From Lentzea fradiae (GTDB lineage: Bacteria; Actinomycetota; Actinomycetes; Mycobacteriales; Pseudonocardiaceae): a stretch of 64,000 nucleotides of DNA. Below are positions 49,900 to 60,900 of the stretch, piece after piece. Within the stretch, counting starts at the first letter, position 1. Each line of letters opens with the position of its first letter. A program made the position numbers and the translations under genes. Where the stretch lies: assembly GCF_900100955.1 (NCBI RefSeq), contig NZ_FNCC01000001.1:1-64000 (forward strand). The letters are read 5' to 3'. Below the pieces are notes generated by a model. The model was not told the DNA's origin. It saw only the letters and a list, made by a program, of their open reading frames with translations, and did no database searches.

Positions 49900-49928
49900 T
49901 CGACGGTCCGGGTTTCGGTGCGTAGCGT
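49900..49928 (+). promoter_or_regulatory. Leaderless promoter of the ChlI-like ATPase gene
   Basis: TCGACG (-35, 49900-49905) and TAGCGT (-10, 49923-49928) are 17 bases apart; the -10 ends 7 bases before the GTG at 49936. No Shine-Dalgarno sequence is present, which supports a leaderless transcript and this start. Confidence 0.5.
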
Positions 49929-49935
49929 CGTCTGC

Positions 49936-51327
49936 GTGACCCAGAACCTGGCCCGCACGGCGGGCGAACTGCGCGCCGCCGGGCACCTGCCGCGCGGCGT
50001 CAAGACCGAGATCAGGGAAAACCTCCTCGCGGCACTGCGAGAAGGACGAAACCCGTGGCCGGGCATCGTCGGTTTCGACCGCACGGTGCTGCCCCAGCTG
50101 GAGCGCGCGCTGCTGGCCGGGCACGACATCGTCCTGCTCGGCGAGCGCGGACAGGGCAAGACCCGGCTGCTGCGCACGCTCGTCTCGCTGCTCGACGAGT
50201 GGACGCCCGTCATCGAGGGCTCCGAGCTGGGGGAACACCCGCTCGACCCGATCACGCCGGAGTCGCGGCGGCGGGCGGCCGAGCTCGGCGACGACCTGCC
50301 GGTGGTGTGGCGGCACCGCGACGAGCGGTACGCGGAGAAGCTCGCGACGCCCGACACGTCCGTCGGCGACCTGGTCGGCGACGTCGACCCGGTGAAGGTC
50401 GCGCAGGGCCGCTCGCTCGGTGACCCCGAGACCATCCACTACGGCCTGCTCCCGCGCGCCCACCGCGGCATCATCGCCATCAACGAGCTGCCCGACCTGG
50501 CGGAACGCATCCAGGTCGCGCTGCTCAACGTCATGGAGGAACGCGACATCCAGGTCCGCGGCTACACGCTGCGGCTGCCGCTGGACGTGCTGCTCGTCGC
50601 CACCGCGAACCCCGAGGACTACACCAACCGCGGCCGCATCATCACGCCGCTCAAGGACCGCTTCGGCGCCGAGGTGCGCACGCACTACCCGCTGGAGGTC
50701 GAGGCCGAGGTCGACATGGTCCGCCAGGAGGCGGAGCTCGTCGCCGAGGTCGGCGACCACCTGCTGGAGATCATCGCCCGGTTCGTCCGGCACCTGCGCG
50801 AGTCGTCGTCGATCGACCAGCGGTCCGGCGTCTCGGCGCGGTTCGCGATCGCGGCGGCGGAGACCGTCGCGGCGTCGGCGCTGCGCAGGTCCGCGCTGAT
50901 CGGCGAGACCCCGGCCATCGCGCGCCCGGTCGACCTGGAGTCGGTGCCGGACGTGCTGCGCGGCAAGCTCGAGTTCGAGGCGGGCGAGGAGGGCCGCGAG
51001 GAGGAGGTCCTCGTCCACCTGCTGCGCCGCTCGATCGCGGACACGGCGCGGGCCCGCCTCGCCGGGCTGAACCTGCGCACGCTCGCCGAGGTCGTCTCCG
51101 ACGGCCACCCGGTCGCGACCGGTGACCGCGTGCACGCGGGCGACCTGCTGGCCGCGTTGCCGGAGCTGCCGATCCTGCACGAGGTCGCGGAACGGCTGGG
51201 CGCGGGCCCGAAGGACCCCGTCGGCCGCATCGCCTCCGCCGTGGAGCTGGCACTGGAGTCGCTGTACCTGACTCGCCACCTGTCGAAGGACAACTCCTCC
51301 GACGACGACCGATCGGTGTACGGATGA
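49936..51327 (+). CDS. ChlI/MoxR-like AAA+ ATPase (Rv0958-like)
   Basis: A 463-residue AAA ATPase related to magnesium-chelatase subunit I. Walker A GERGQGKTRLL is near residue 71, Walker B IIAINELPDLAERIQ near 178, sensor 1 LLVATANPEDYTNRG near 205. No chelatase H subunit or chlorophyll/cobalamin genes are near, so metal chelation is unlikely. Paired with the overlapping VWA gene it matches M. tuberculosis Rv0958-Rv0959. Start chosen at GTG 49936 from the leaderless promoter and homology. Confidence 0.85.
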   Translation: MTQNLARTAGELRAAGHLPRGVKTEIRENLLAALREGRNPWPGIVGFDRTVLPQLERALLAGHDIVLLGERGQGKTRLLRTLVSLLDEWTPVIEGSELGEHPLDPITPESRRRAAELGDDLPVVWRHRDERYAEKLATPDTSVGDLVGDVDPVKVAQGRSLGDPETIHYGLLPRAHRGIIAINELPDLAERIQVALLNVMEERDIQVRGYTLRLPLDVLLVATANPEDYTNRGRIITPLKDRFGAEVRTHYPLEVEAEVDMVRQEAELVAEVGDHLLEIIARFVRHLRESSSIDQRSGVSARFAIAAAETVAASALRRSALIGETPAIARPVDLESVPDVLRGKLEFEAGEEGREEEVLVHLLRRSIADTARARLAGLNLRTLAEVVSDGHPVATGDRVHAGDLLAALPELPILHEVAERLGAGPKDPVGRIASAVELALESLYLTRHLSKDNSSDDDRSVYG

Positions 51328-53252
51328 GATATCGCTACGGGCGCTGGGGCGGCGGTGCCGACCCGCTGGCGCCGCCGGTCGACCTGCGCGCGGCGGTCGA
51401 CGAGCTCGGCCGCGAGATCATGGAGGGCGCGTCCCCGTCCTCCGCGCTGCGCGAGCTGCTGCGGCGCGGCGTCGACGGCACCCGCGGCCTCGACGACCTG
51501 ACGTCGCGGCTGTGGCAGCGCCGGTCCGCGATCCAGCGCAGGCACCGGCTCGACGGCACGCTCACCGAGGTGCGGCAGCTGCTCGACCGGGCGGTCGAGG
51601 CCGAGCGCAGGGCGTTGTTCCCCGACCCGTCCGACGACGCGCGCTTCCGCGAGGCCCAGCTCGACGCCCTCCCGCCGGGAACCGCGGCGGCCGTGCAGGA
51701 GCTGGCGAACTACGACTGGCGCTCGCAGGAGGCCCGTGAGGCGTTCGAGCAGATCCGCGACCTGCTCGGCCGCGAGCTGCTCGACCAGCGCTTCCAGGGC
51801 ATGAAGCAGGCGCTGTCCAACGTGGGCTCCGAGGACGTCAAGCGCATCCAGCGGATGTTGCGCGACCTCAACGAGCTGCTGGAGTCGCACGCCGCGGGCT
51901 CTCCGGACACGCCGCGCCGGTTCGACGACTTCATGCGCAAGCACGGCGACTTCTTCCCGGAGAACCCCCGCGACGTCGACGAGCTCATCGACGCCCTGGC
52001 AGCCCGTTCGGCGGCCGCCCAGCGCATGATGAACTCGATGACCGAGGCCCAGCGCGCCGAGCTGTCCGCGTTGTCGCAGCAGGCTTTCGGCGGCATCGGC
52101 TCCCAGCTGTCCACGCTGGACTCGCTGCTGCAACGGCTGCGTCCCGGTGAGGACTGGACGTCGTCGGCGCGGTTTCGCGGCCAGGACCCGCTGGGCCTGG
52201 GCGAGGGCGCGCAGGCGATGGCCGACCTGGCCGAGCTCGACGCCCTGGCCGAACAGCTGTCCCAGTCCTACCCCGGCGCCCGCCTGGAGGACATCGACCT
52301 GGAGGCGCTGGAACGCCAGCTGGGCGGAGAAGCCTCGGTCGACGCGCGCCGGCTGGCCGACCTGGAGAAGGCGCTGCGGCAGCAGAACATCGTCGAACGC
52401 GCGCCCGACGGGTCGTTGCGCCTGACCCCGAAGGCCCTGCGCCGCCTGGGGGAGACGGCCCTGCGCGGCGTCGTCGACCAGCTGCGCTCGTCGCAGGGGT
52501 CGCGCGAGACCAGCTCGGCGGGTGCCGCGGGCGAGCTGATGGGCTCGACCAGGCCGTGGCAGTTCGGCGACACCGAACCGTGGGACGTGCCGCGCACCCT
52601 GCGCAACTCGGTGCTGCGCTCGGGCACGATGTCACTCGACGTGGTGGACCTGGAGGTCGCGGAGACCGAGCACCGCACCCGGGCCGCCGTCGCGCTGTGC
52701 GTCGACACCTCGTGGTCGATGGTGCAGGACGGCCGCTGGGTGCCGATGAAACGCACCGCGCTCGCACTGCACCACCTCGTGCGCACCCGTTTCCGCACGG
52801 ACGCCCTTCAGCTGGTGACGTTCGGCCGCTACGCCGAGGCGGTCGACATCGGCCAGCTCACCGCGCTGGAAGGCGTGTGGGAACAGGGCACGAACCTGCA
52901 CCACGCCCTGCTGCTCGCCGGCCGCCACGTGCGCCGTCACCCCGACGCCCAGCCGGTGGTGCTCGTGGTGACGGACGGCGAACCGACCGCGCACCTGGAG
53001 CCCGACGGCGACGCCGAGTTCAACTACCCGCCGCTGCCCAGGACGCTCACCAAGACGCTCAACGAGGTCGACGCCCTGGCGCGGCTCGGGGCGACGATCT
53101 CGGTGTTCAAGCTGGGCGACGACCCGCGACTGGCCGCGTTCGTCGACATCGTGGCCCGGCGCGGTGGTGGCCGGGTGGTGTCGCCGGACGAGGAGGGGCT
53201 GGGGGCCGCCGTGGTGAGCGACTACCTGACCTCCCGGCGCCGCCGTCGGTGA
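51324..53252 (+). CDS. VWA-domain partner of ChlI-like ATPase (Rv0959-like)
   Basis: A 642-residue soluble protein. About 430 helical, charged residues precede a C-terminal VWA domain whose metal site is DTSWS near residue 458 (CVDTSWSMVQDG) and VVTDGEPTAH near 550. The order helical adaptor-VWA resembles ChlD/CobT-type partners of AAA ATPases. The ATG overlaps the ATPase stop. Function unknown; probably remodels or inserts a cofactor with its partner. Its last codons are duplicated just downstream. Confidence 0.85.
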   Translation: MRYRYGRWGGGADPLAPPVDLRAAVDELGREIMEGASPSSALRELLRRGVDGTRGLDDLTSRLWQRRSAIQRRHRLDGTLTEVRQLLDRAVEAERRALFPDPSDDARFREAQLDALPPGTAAAVQELANYDWRSQEAREAFEQIRDLLGRELLDQRFQGMKQALSNVGSEDVKRIQRMLRDLNELLESHAAGSPDTPRRFDDFMRKHGDFFPENPRDVDELIDALAARSAAAQRMMNSMTEAQRAELSALSQQAFGGIGSQLSTLDSLLQRLRPGEDWTSSARFRGQDPLGLGEGAQAMADLAELDALAEQLSQSYPGARLEDIDLEALERQLGGEASVDARRLADLEKALRQQNIVERAPDGSLRLTPKALRRLGETALRGVVDQLRSSQGSRETSSAGAAGELMGSTRPWQFGDTEPWDVPRTLRNSVLRSGTMSLDVVDLEVAETEHRTRAAVALCVDTSWSMVQDGRWVPMKRTALALHHLVRTRFRTDALQLVTFGRYAEAVDIGQLTALEGVWEQGTNLHHALLLAGRHVRRHPDAQPVVLVVTDGEPTAHLEPDGDAEFNYPPLPRTLTKTLNEVDALARLGATISVFKLGDDPRLAAFVDIVARRGGGRVVSPDEEGLGAAVVSDYLTSRRRRR

Positions 53253-53303
53253 GGCCGGGAGTCGCCGTGGTGAGCGATCACCTGCGATACCGGTGAGGCC
53301 GGG
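53205..53303 (+). repeat. Direct duplication of the VWA gene's 3' end
   Basis: Unit 1 (53205-53259) covers the last codons and stop of the VWA gene; unit 2 (53261-53303) repeats GCCGTGGTGAGCGA, then ACCTG, then CGGTGAGGCCGGG with 12 bases missing between. The second copy is non-coding. This looks like a slippage or recombination scar. Confidence 0.7.
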
Positions 53304-53360
53304 CAACGGCAGCACCGGGGACGTGCCTGGCTTTCGCCTGCGGCCATCCCGCCCTCGCCT

Positions 53361-53440
53361 GCGTCCACCCAGACCCTCACCGGACGGGTCGGCACGCTTC
53401 CTCGCGGCGGCGATCAGGTCCCAGAAGGCGTCGTGTCCAT
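53361..53440 (-). pseudogene. Fragment of a second DUF4240 gene
   Basis: The minus strand has GGGGAG, then an ATG at 53440. Read one base out of frame from that ATG it gives HDAFWDLIAAARKRADP, which matches the start of the intact neighbour (KNDFWNLIADARSRVDP) at 10 of 17 positions. One missing base after ATGGA and loss of everything beyond about residue 25 make it a remnant. It lies 20 bases downstream of the intact gene, so it was a tandem copy. The rest of the 53304-53459 gap holds nothing I recognise. Confidence 0.6.
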
Positions 53441-53459
53441 GGTCTGCTCCCCCTGCGCG

Positions 53460-53993
53460 TCAGAGCTCGTACAGCGCGGCCAGGCGGGGCAGGCGTGCTG
53501 CCATCTCGGCGCTGTCGTCGAAGACGGCGTCCCACTCCGGGTCCAGGGCGGGGTAGCGGATGGTGAACGCGTCCTCGGGCAGCCGCATGCCGGTCGCCTT
53601 GAGGTGGGCGTCCCACACGATCGACAGGGCGCCCTCGCGCTCCAGTTCGGCCTCGGTCTCGGCGGCGGCCACGACGACCGGCAGGCCCGCCAGGGTGTCC
53701 GGGTCGGCCACGGCCGCCTCGAAGGTCTCGCGGCCCTGCGTCAGCAGCCAGCCGCGGAAGTAGTCGAACCCGTCGTCCGAGCAGCCGCCGTTGATCAGGT
53801 ACGCCGCCGCCCACAGCGGGTTGCGGTACGACTCGGCCATGAGGTCCCACAGGACCTGCTGGGCGGCGACGATCTCGGCCGGGGGCCGAATGGCGAGCAG
53901 GTCGGTGGCGGCGGCCACCACGGCCCGGCTGTCGGCCGGGTCGACGCGCGATCTGGCGTCGGCGATGAGGTTCCAGAAGTCGTTCTTGTCCAC
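53460..53993 (-). CDS. DUF4240 family protein
   Basis: A 177-residue soluble protein. The opening DKNDFWNLIADARSR, the central VLWDLMAESYRNPLWAAAYLINGGCSDDGFDYFRGWL-type region (residues about 48-83) and the C-terminal YPALDPEWD are diagnostic of DUF4240, a family of unknown function often found as polymorphic-toxin immunity-like or stand-alone genes. GTG start at 53993. Divergent from the SCO6745-family gene; a decayed copy follows. Confidence 0.85.
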   Translation of the reverse strand: MDKNDFWNLIADARSRVDPADSRAVVAAATDLLAIRPPAEIVAAQQVLWDLMAESYRNPLWAAAYLINGGCSDDGFDYFRGWLLTQGRETFEAAVADPDTLAGLPVVVAAAETEAELEREGALSIVWDAHLKATGMRLPEDAFTIRYPALDPEWDAVFDDSAEMAARLPRLAALYEL

Positions 53994-54050
53994 GGGCGAA
54001 GCGTGGCAGACGGGTCTGACAATTTTCGGCCACCCGGCGGTGCGCGGGGC

Positions 54051-54056
54051 TAGGTT
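54051..54056 (+). promoter_or_regulatory. Candidate -10 for leaderless SCO6745-family mRNA
   Basis: TAGGTT ends 6 bases before the ATG at 54063. No -35 is obvious and there is no ribosome site apart from GGGG adjacent to the start. Confidence 0.4.
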
Positions 54057-54062
54057 GGGGTC

Positions 54063-54875
54063 ATGATCAGGACTCTCTTCCGCTCTCTCGAACCCGTGCA
54101 CGGGATGATCTACTTCGCTCCCGAGGCGGACACCAGGTACGCGAGCGCCGGGCTCGACCGCCCGTCCGGGTACTTCGCGTCGCGGGCGGCGGCGATGGGG
54201 CCGGTCGGGTCCGAGGTCGTGGTCGCGACGTTCTACAACTTCAACCCCGCGCTCGTGCGGGCGTGCATCCCGCAGGCGTGGGAGAAGGTCACCCCGGAAC
54301 AGGTCCTCCGGTTGCGCTGGGAGGCGGCGGACGAGGCGCTGCGCAAGGTGCTGCCCGGCGACCTCGACGAGATCACCGGGCTCGCGAAGCGCGCCGCCGA
54401 GCGGGCCAAGGACATGCCGCACGGGCGGCCGTTGTTCGCCGCGCACGCGAGCCTGCCGTGGCCGGACGACACGCTGCTGCAGCTGTTCCACGCGCAGACG
54501 TTGCTGCGCGAGTTCCGCGGCGACGGCCACCTCGCTGCGTTGCTCCGGCACAACATCAGCGGGATCGAGGCGCTGGTGCTGCACGTCGCCACGGGCACCT
54601 ACCCGGCGAGCGTGCTGCGCAAGACGCGCGCGTGGTCGGAGGAGCAGTGGGCGGCCACGGTCGAGGACCTGCGCTCACGCGGCCTGGTCGGCGAGGACGA
54701 CCTGCTGACGGACCGGGGCCGCGAGCTGCGGGAGGGCATCGAGGACGACACCGACCGGATGGCCGCGCCCGCCTACGACGTGCTGTCCGACGAGGAGAAG
54801 GAGCGGTTCGTCGCGCTGGCCTCGCCGCTGGGCAAGGCCGTCGTCGAGGGCGGGCTGCTGCCGGGACGGCGCTGA
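54063..54875 (+). CDS. SCO6745 family protein
   Basis: A 270-residue protein of the SCO6745 family, uncharacterised but widespread in actinomycetes. Recognisable parts are LEPVHGMIYFAPEA near the start, YFASRAAAMGPVGSEVVVATFYNF near residue 40, and a C-terminal winged-helix-like region (SEEQWAATVEDLRSRGLVG, then LTDRGRELREGIEDDTDRMA) as in MarR-like domains. A ligand-responsive regulator is conceivable. Convergent with ctaD, one base apart. Confidence 0.82.
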   Translation: MIRTLFRSLEPVHGMIYFAPEADTRYASAGLDRPSGYFASRAAAMGPVGSEVVVATFYNFNPALVRACIPQAWEKVTPEQVLRLRWEAADEALRKVLPGDLDEITGLAKRAAERAKDMPHGRPLFAAHASLPWPDDTLLQLFHAQTLLREFRGDGHLAALLRHNISGIEALVLHVATGTYPASVLRKTRAWSEEQWAATVEDLRSRGLVGEDDLLTDRGRELREGIEDDTDRMAAPAYDVLSDEEKERFVALASPLGKAVVEGGLLPGRR

Positions 54876-54876
54876 G

Positions 54877-56631
54877 TCACTCGTCGCGTTCGGTCGACGC
54901 GAGCGCCTTCTCGGTGGCCTCGTCCTTGCCCACCCGGTGCTTGCCGGGATTTGTCAGCGAGAAGTGCGCCTCCTCGCGCATCCGCTCGACCATGTGCGGG
55001 TAGTGCAGCTCGAACGCGGGCCGTTCCGAGCGGATGCGCGGCAGCTCCGTGAAGTTGTGCCTCGGCGGGGGTGAGGTCGTCGCCCACTCCAGGGAGTTGC
55101 CGAAGCCCCACGGGTCGTCCTGCGGGGCAGGGTCGCCGAAGCGGTAGGAGCGGAAGACGTTCCACGCGAACGGCAGCACGGACGCGCCCAGCAGGAACGA
55201 GCTGATGGTGGAGAACGTGTTGAGGAACGTGAACCCGTCGGTGGGCAGGTAGTCGGCGTACCGGCGGGGCATGCCCTCGTTGCCCAGCCAGTGCTGCACG
55301 AGGAACGTGCCGTGGAACCCGAAGAACGTCGTCCAGAAGTGCAGCTTGCCGAGCGGCTCGCTGAGCATCCGCCCGGTGATCTTCGGGAACCAGAAGTAGA
55401 TGCCCGCGTACGTGGCGAACACGATGGTGCCGAACAGCACGTAGTGGAAGTGCGCCACCACGAAGTACGTGTCGGACACGTGGAAGTCGATGGCGGGGGA
55501 CGCGAGCAGGACACCCGTCAGGCCGCCGAGGAGGAAGGTCACGAGGAAGCCGATGGAGAACAGCATCGGCGACTCGAACGTGAGCTGGCCGCGCCACATC
55601 GTGCCGGCCCAGTTGAAGAACTTGATGCCCGTCGGCACGGCGATCAGGAACGTCATGAGCGCGAAGAACGGCAGCAGCACGGCGCCGGTCGCGTACATGT
55701 GGTGCGCCCACACCGCCACGGACAGCATCGCGATCGCCAGCGTGGCGAACACCAGGCCCTTGTAGCCGAACAACGGCTTGCGGCTGAACACCGGCAGGAT
55801 CTCGGTCACGATGCCGAAGAACGGCAGCGCAACGATGTAGACCTCGGGATGGCCGAAGAACCAGAACAGGTGCTGCCACAGGATCACGCCGCCGTTGGCG
55901 GGGTCGAACACGTGCGCGCCGAAGTGCCGGTCCGCCGCCAGTCCCATCAGCGCCGCGGTGAGGATCGGGAACGCGAGGAGGATCAGCACGGACGTCACCA
56001 GGATGTTCCAGGTGAAGATCGGCATCCGGAACATCGTCATGCCGGGTGCGCGCAGGCACGCCACGGTGGTGATCATGTTGACCGCGCCGAGGATCGTGCC
56101 GAGACCGGACACCGCGAGGCCCATGATCCACAGGTCCGCGCCGACGCCCGGCGAGTGCAGGGCCGACGACAGCGGCGTGTAGGCGAACCAGCCGAAGTCC
56201 GCCGCGCCGCCGGGCGTCACGAAGCCCGCCGTGGCGACGATGCCACCGAACAGGTACAGCCAGTACGAGAAGGCGTTCAGGCGCGGGAACGCCACGTCGG
56301 GTGAGCCGATCTGCAACGGCAGGACGAAGTTCGCGAAGCCGAACAGGATCGGCGTCGCGTACAGCAGCAGCATGATCGTGCCGTGCATGGTGAACAGCTG
56401 GTTGTACTGCTCGTTCGACAGGAACTGCAGGCCCGGCCGCGCCAGCTCGGCGCGCATCAGCAGCGCCATCAGGCCGCCGATCATGAAGAACGCGAACGAC
56501 GTGGTCAGGTACATGACGCCGATCTGCTTGGGATCGGTCGTGCGGAAGAGCGAGAGGAAGTACGAGCCCTTCGGGCGTGTGCGAGCGGCCCCGGCGTGGG
56601 GCACCACCGGCGTGGGCTTGATCGTGGTCAT
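54877..56631 (-). CDS. ctaD: Cytochrome c oxidase subunit I
   Basis: The catalytic subunit of the aa3 oxidase, reducing oxygen and pumping protons. The 584-residue protein has about 12 membrane helices, heme and CuB histidines in [26 protein letters not shown] (with the His-Tyr cross-link pair), and [12 protein letters not shown]. The ATG at 56631 has GGAGGAGG upstream and is preferred to the GTG at 56685. As in other actinobacteria it is separate from ctaC/ctaE. It follows the LCAT-like gene by 38 bases on the same strand; own promoter not identified. Confidence 0.96.
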   Translation of the reverse strand: MTTIKPTPVVPHAGAARTRPKGSYFLSLFRTTDPKQIGVMYLTTSFAFFMIGGLMALLMRAELARPGLQFLSNEQYNQLFTMHGTIMLLLYATPILFGFANFVLPLQIGSPDVAFPRLNAFSYWLYLFGGIVATAGFVTPGGAADFGWFAYTPLSSALHSPGVGADLWIMGLAVSGLGTILGAVNMITTVACLRAPGMTMFRMPIFTWNILVTSVLILLAFPILTAALMGLAADRHFGAHVFDPANGGVILWQHLFWFFGHPEVYIVALPFFGIVTEILPVFSRKPLFGYKGLVFATLAIAMLSVAVWAHHMYATGAVLLPFFALMTFLIAVPTGIKFFNWAGTMWRGQLTFESPMLFSIGFLVTFLLGGLTGVLLASPAIDFHVSDTYFVVAHFHYVLFGTIVFATYAGIYFWFPKITGRMLSEPLGKLHFWTTFFGFHGTFLVQHWLGNEGMPRRYADYLPTDGFTFLNTFSTISSFLLGASVLPFAWNVFRSYRFGDPAPQDDPWGFGNSLEWATTSPPPRHNFTELPRIRSERPAFELHYPHMVERMREEAHFSLTNPGKHRVGKDEATEKALASTERDE

Positions 56632-56669
56632 CGCGCCTCCTCCGTGCCAGGGGGAAATCGTCCTCCCGG

Positions 56670-57995
56670 TCAGACCGCGGGGCAATCCATGACGAGCACC
56701 GCCGAGGTCACCGGGACGACCGGAGCACCCACCGAGATGCCGCTGACCTGCACGAAGTAGGCACCGGGCGGCACGTCGGCGAATCTCGCCGTCATCTTTT
56801 CGGAGATCGCCGGACTCCGCGACTCGACCTGCTTGCCGTTCTCGTCGAGCAGCGCGACCTTGAGCGCACGGGGCGCGGTGTCCCGCAGTTCGACGGTGAC
56901 CTCCAGCTGCTCGCCGGTCAGCACCAGGTCGGGCACGCTGACCTGCGGTTCGGTCACCGTCACGGCGCGCGGCACGATCGGCTTCGCGGTCAGGAACGAC
57001 TCCACGGCGTCGAGCACCGCCGCGTTGTCCTGCAGGGACGTGTGCTGCTCGACCACCCGGTGCAGCGTGTTCGACGACAGCGCGAGCCCACGCCGTGCCG
57101 CCCCCACCATCGGCACGGTCGCGTCGCCGTACAGCTCCTCACCCTCGTACGTCCGGTAGCAGGTCACCTTACCGTCGGCGATGCTCGCCGTCGTGGCCGT
57201 GGGCTGCTTGCCGCCGAGGATCGCGTACGTGCGGTCGGCGAACGAGTCGGTCAACGCGCCGTGGAACGCCATCGCGTCCTCGACCATCTTCGTGTCGAGC
57301 TCGGGCAGCGTGACCTCGGTGGTCTTGCGCAGGCCGCTCGGCGACTCGATGCAGGCGTACTCGGGCAGCAGCTGGTGCAGCGACGGCATCGACCTGGCGA
57401 ACTCCGTGAGATCGACCGCGAGCGGCCCGAGGCCCTTGCGCACGCCGTTGACCAGCTGTTCCAGTGCCGCCGCCGCGCCGCGGAACGGCGTGCCCATCGT
57501 GATCAGCTTGTCGGTGCGCTCGGCCAGCCCGCACTGCTCGACGCACCACCGCGCGACGAGCCCGCCCATCGAGTGGCAGACGAAGCTGACCGTGGCGTCC
57601 GGGCCGATCCGGTCCAGTGCCTCGTCCACCTTCCTGGCGAGCAGCGCGCCGTTGTAGCGGTTCGACAGCCGCCAGTCGTAGGCGAACAGCAGCAGGTTGC
57701 CCTTCTCGACGGTGTGGCCGAGGGTGTTCATCCTGCGGGTCAGGCGGTCGTAGCCCTTCAACGGCGTCCAGATGCCGGGGATGACGTGCAGGTCGGCCAT
57801 GAGCGCCACGGGCTCGATGCCGTCACCGGGGTGCTCGTCGCCGATGCCCGCCGGGAGCTTCAGCCGGTGCAGGCTGCGGCCGAGCGTCAGCACCGCGCGC
57901 ACCGCGGCTCTGCCGGACACCTCCCAGACCATGCCGTCCTCGTCACGCAAAGTGCTGCCGAGGATGCCGGGCAGGACAACGACGAGATCGCTCAT
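56670..57995 (-). CDS. LCAT-like alpha/beta hydrolase
   Basis: A 441-residue lecithin:cholesterol acyltransferase/lipase-like enzyme. It begins [12 protein letters not shown], has the nucleophile elbow [12 protein letters not shown] (Ser about 141), Asp in GDATVPMV (about 289) and His in EQHTSLQDN (about 318), so the triad is complete. Residues about 345-441 are an extra beta-sandwich domain. No signal peptide, so it acts in the cytoplasm unless carried out. Its ATG overlaps the stop of the caspase-STAND gene (TGATG), implying translation coupling; it may be the effector of that protein. Lipid or ester substrates are inferred. Confidence 0.8.
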   Translation of the reverse strand: MSDLVVVLPGILGSTLRDEDGMVWEVSGRAAVRAVLTLGRSLHRLKLPAGIGDEHPGDGIEPVALMADLHVIPGIWTPLKGYDRLTRRMNTLGHTVEKGNLLLFAYDWRLSNRYNGALLARKVDEALDRIGPDATVSFVCHSMGGLVARWCVEQCGLAERTDKLITMGTPFRGAAAALEQLVNGVRKGLGPLAVDLTEFARSMPSLHQLLPEYACIESPSGLRKTTEVTLPELDTKMVEDAMAFHGALTDSFADRTYAILGGKQPTATTASIADGKVTCYRTYEGEELYGDATVPMVGAARRGLALSSNTLHRVVEQHTSLQDNAAVLDAVESFLTAKPIVPRAVTVTEPQVSVPDLVLTGEQLEVTVELRDTAPRALKVALLDENGKQVESRSPAISEKMTARFADVPPGAYFVQVSGISVGAPVVPVTSAVLVMDCPAV

Positions 57996-60900
57996 CAGGA
58001 CTCCTCGGCGAGCTTGCGGATGACGGTGAGCAGGTGGAGGTTCTCGGGCACGAGGTAGGTCAGCTCGTGGATCCACGCCAGACGCTGGTCGTGCGGTGGC
58101 AACGCCAAGTGCGTGTCACCGGCCCGTGCGAGCGCGACCGCCTTGTACAACGCCGCCAGCGCATGCGGCTCCAACGCCGTCACGGCCTGCGTCAGCGCCT
58201 GTGGTGAGGCCGAACTCGCCAGGCCGCGCAGGACTTCGGTGACGCGCGCGGGGTCTTCCAGCGCCTCCAGCACGAGGTCGACCACACCGGTGTCCTCGCT
58301 CGCGAGCAGCAGCAACGCGTGCACGGGCCGGTTGTCCCGCACGTTCTTGAGGACTTCCTTGTCCAGCAGCTCCTCACGGCGCGTGGCGAGCAGTGTGCGG
58401 CGACGTGCGGGCGTGGCGTCGACGAACTCGTCCGCGAGGCTGGCGAGCAGCCACGGCCGGTAGGCGAGCACGACGCCCTGCCTGCGTGCCGTCGTCCGGC
58501 GCGACTGCATGACCTGCGCCTCGATCAGGCTCGTGCCGTACAACGCCTCCGTGACCGCGACGTCGGCGTCGGCCGACAACAGCTCGGGGTGGTCGAGCAG
58601 GACGGCGCGCTCCTCGGCGTAGGAGCGCGCGAACACCCACGCGCGTGCGGTCCTCAGCAGCGACCGGTCGACCGTCAGCCAGTCCGGCAGCGAGTCCCAC
58701 GGCCACGGGCCGGAGTCGTAGTGGCGCCGGGCGATGTCGTGGACGTCGTGGATCGTCTGCCGCGACTGGCCGACGTGGGTCAGCGCCTGGCACAGCCACC
58801 CGGCGGCAGCCGGGTCGCCCGCTCTGGTGGCGGCAGCGCGCAGCATCAGCAGCGTGGCGAGGTGCGGGCCGGTGAACCGCGCGGTGACCCGGTCCCAGGT
58901 CTCGTCCACGATCTCGGGCTGACCGATCGCCGCGCAGAGGGTGTCGAGCGTGAACAACGCGGCGGCGAGCGTCGAGAGCCGGTCGGCGTTCTCCGGCAGC
59001 AGGCACACCTCCACGGTGCGCAGGCCGGTCGCGAGCGCCTCGCGCGGCTTGCCGGCGTCCCGCTGGCGGCGCATCAGGTTGTGCAGCGCCTGGGCGTGCA
59101 CGCGCAGGCCGGCGGCGAGGTCGGCGGCCTGCCGGGCGGTGGCCAGCGCGTCGCCGGTGCGGCCGACCAGGCTGTGGGCGACGCTCAGGCTGAGCGCCGC
59201 GTCGGCGAGCTGCGGGCGGAACGCGGCGTGCCGGCCGAGCGCGCCGCTGATCTCGGCGGCCTGCCGCGTGACGCGGTCGGCGTCGGACAGCCTGCCGAGC
59301 GCCAGGTGGTCGCGGCTGAGCTCGACCAGGGCCGTGACGAGGTCCGCGAGGTGCACGGGGTTGGTCTGCGCCAAGGCGTAGTACAGCTCCACGGCCTGCT
59401 TCGACCGTTGCATGGCTTCGTAACGGCGGCCGGTCTCGCCACAACGGGTGGCAAGACACGTCATCGCGCGTGCGAGGGGTGCGTCGGAGTCCACGACTTT
59501 CACGGCGTCACGAGCCGTGGACAGCGATTCGCTCCGACGCCCCAGCATCGCGTAGGTGTCGCTCAGGTCGACCAACGCGCCACTGAGGTGCGCCACGTAC
59601 GTCGGGTTCTCGCTGCCGTGCGGGGTCGTCTTCGCGATCCGTTGCGCGAGTCGTTTGTGCGTCAGGCTTTCCGCTGTCGTCGGTGTCGACGCGACCAGTT
59701 CGCGGTACCGGACCACGGCTTCCTCCGCGGGCGCCACGGCCTGTTGCAGCCGTCCGGCCTCACGGAACCGCGTGCCGAGCTTGTTCAGCACGAAAGCCAG
59801 GTCCGCCAGGTACATCCGCAGCTCCGGCACGAGCGTGCGGAAGTGCTCGGCGGCCTCTTCGAGCGGCGCGATGGCCTCGTCGGCGCGCCCCCAGTGCATC
59901 AGCTCGTTCGCCGCCGTCGTCGCCGCGAGAGCGATGTCCGGCAGCAAAAGCCGGTACGTCACCGCGAGCGCCCGCAACCCGTCCAACGCCCGCGTGCCCG
60001 CGTGGCCGCAGTGCCGCCACGCGTACTTCCACAGGTAGCCGGGCACGTCCGGCGGCACGCCCGCCCGCAACCGCTGCCGGTACAGCTCGATCAGCGCGCA
60101 CGCCACCTTCTCGGCGCCCGGCGCGAACACCTCGTCGCGGCTCGGTGAGAACGGGGGCCGCAGGTGGTCCGCGAACGTCTGGTGCGTGAGCTTGAAGACC
60201 GCCGTGCCCTCCTCGCCGTCCTGGACGATGTGCCTGCCCAGTTCGGTGAGCACGGCCGTGACGTCCTCGCGGCTGAACTTCTCGCCGGACAACGCCTCCG
60301 CGACGGCGCGCCACTCCTCCTCGGGGAAACCGGCGCCGTAGCTCCACGTCAGCGCCGTGAGCAACGCACGCGCCGACGGCACCTTCGCCAGCTCACGTTC
60401 GAACGCCGCGTCCAGCGACAGCTTGAGGTCGGCTCCGCCGTCCGCCAGCACCTGGTCGGTGATCATCCACGCGGTCAGGAACGGCAGCTTCGCCAGTTCA
60501 TCCACAGTGGACTGGGGGACTCGGGAGCCCAGCCGTGCCACCACGTACTCGCGGACGTCCGCCTCGTCGTCGGCGTCGTCGAGGTCCAGCACCTCGACCG
60601 GCGACAGCTCGGTGAGCAGCGGCGCCCCGCCCGCGACCCGGTGCGCCTGACGGGTCGAGACGACCACGACCGCGTGGTTCGCGAGCTTCGTCAGCAGCGA
60701 GGTCGCGATGGAGAACGACTCACCGCGCGCCTCGTCGAGGCCGTCCACGACCAGCACGGGTGGTGCGGTCAGCGCGCTCACCACGCCCACGAGCTCGGCC
60801 GCACCGCGCCGAGGTCCCTCCGGCGCGGGCACCAGCCCCGCCGCGACGAGCTGGCGGCTGAGCAGGTCGGCGACCCGGTCGGCGTCCATCGCGCGGGCGT

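Noticed and set aside
49936..53252. Magnesium or cobalt chelatase
   Set aside because: ChlI/ChlD-like architecture, but no large chelatase subunit or tetrapyrrole genes are adjacent; the pair matches the Rv0958-Rv0959 type instead.
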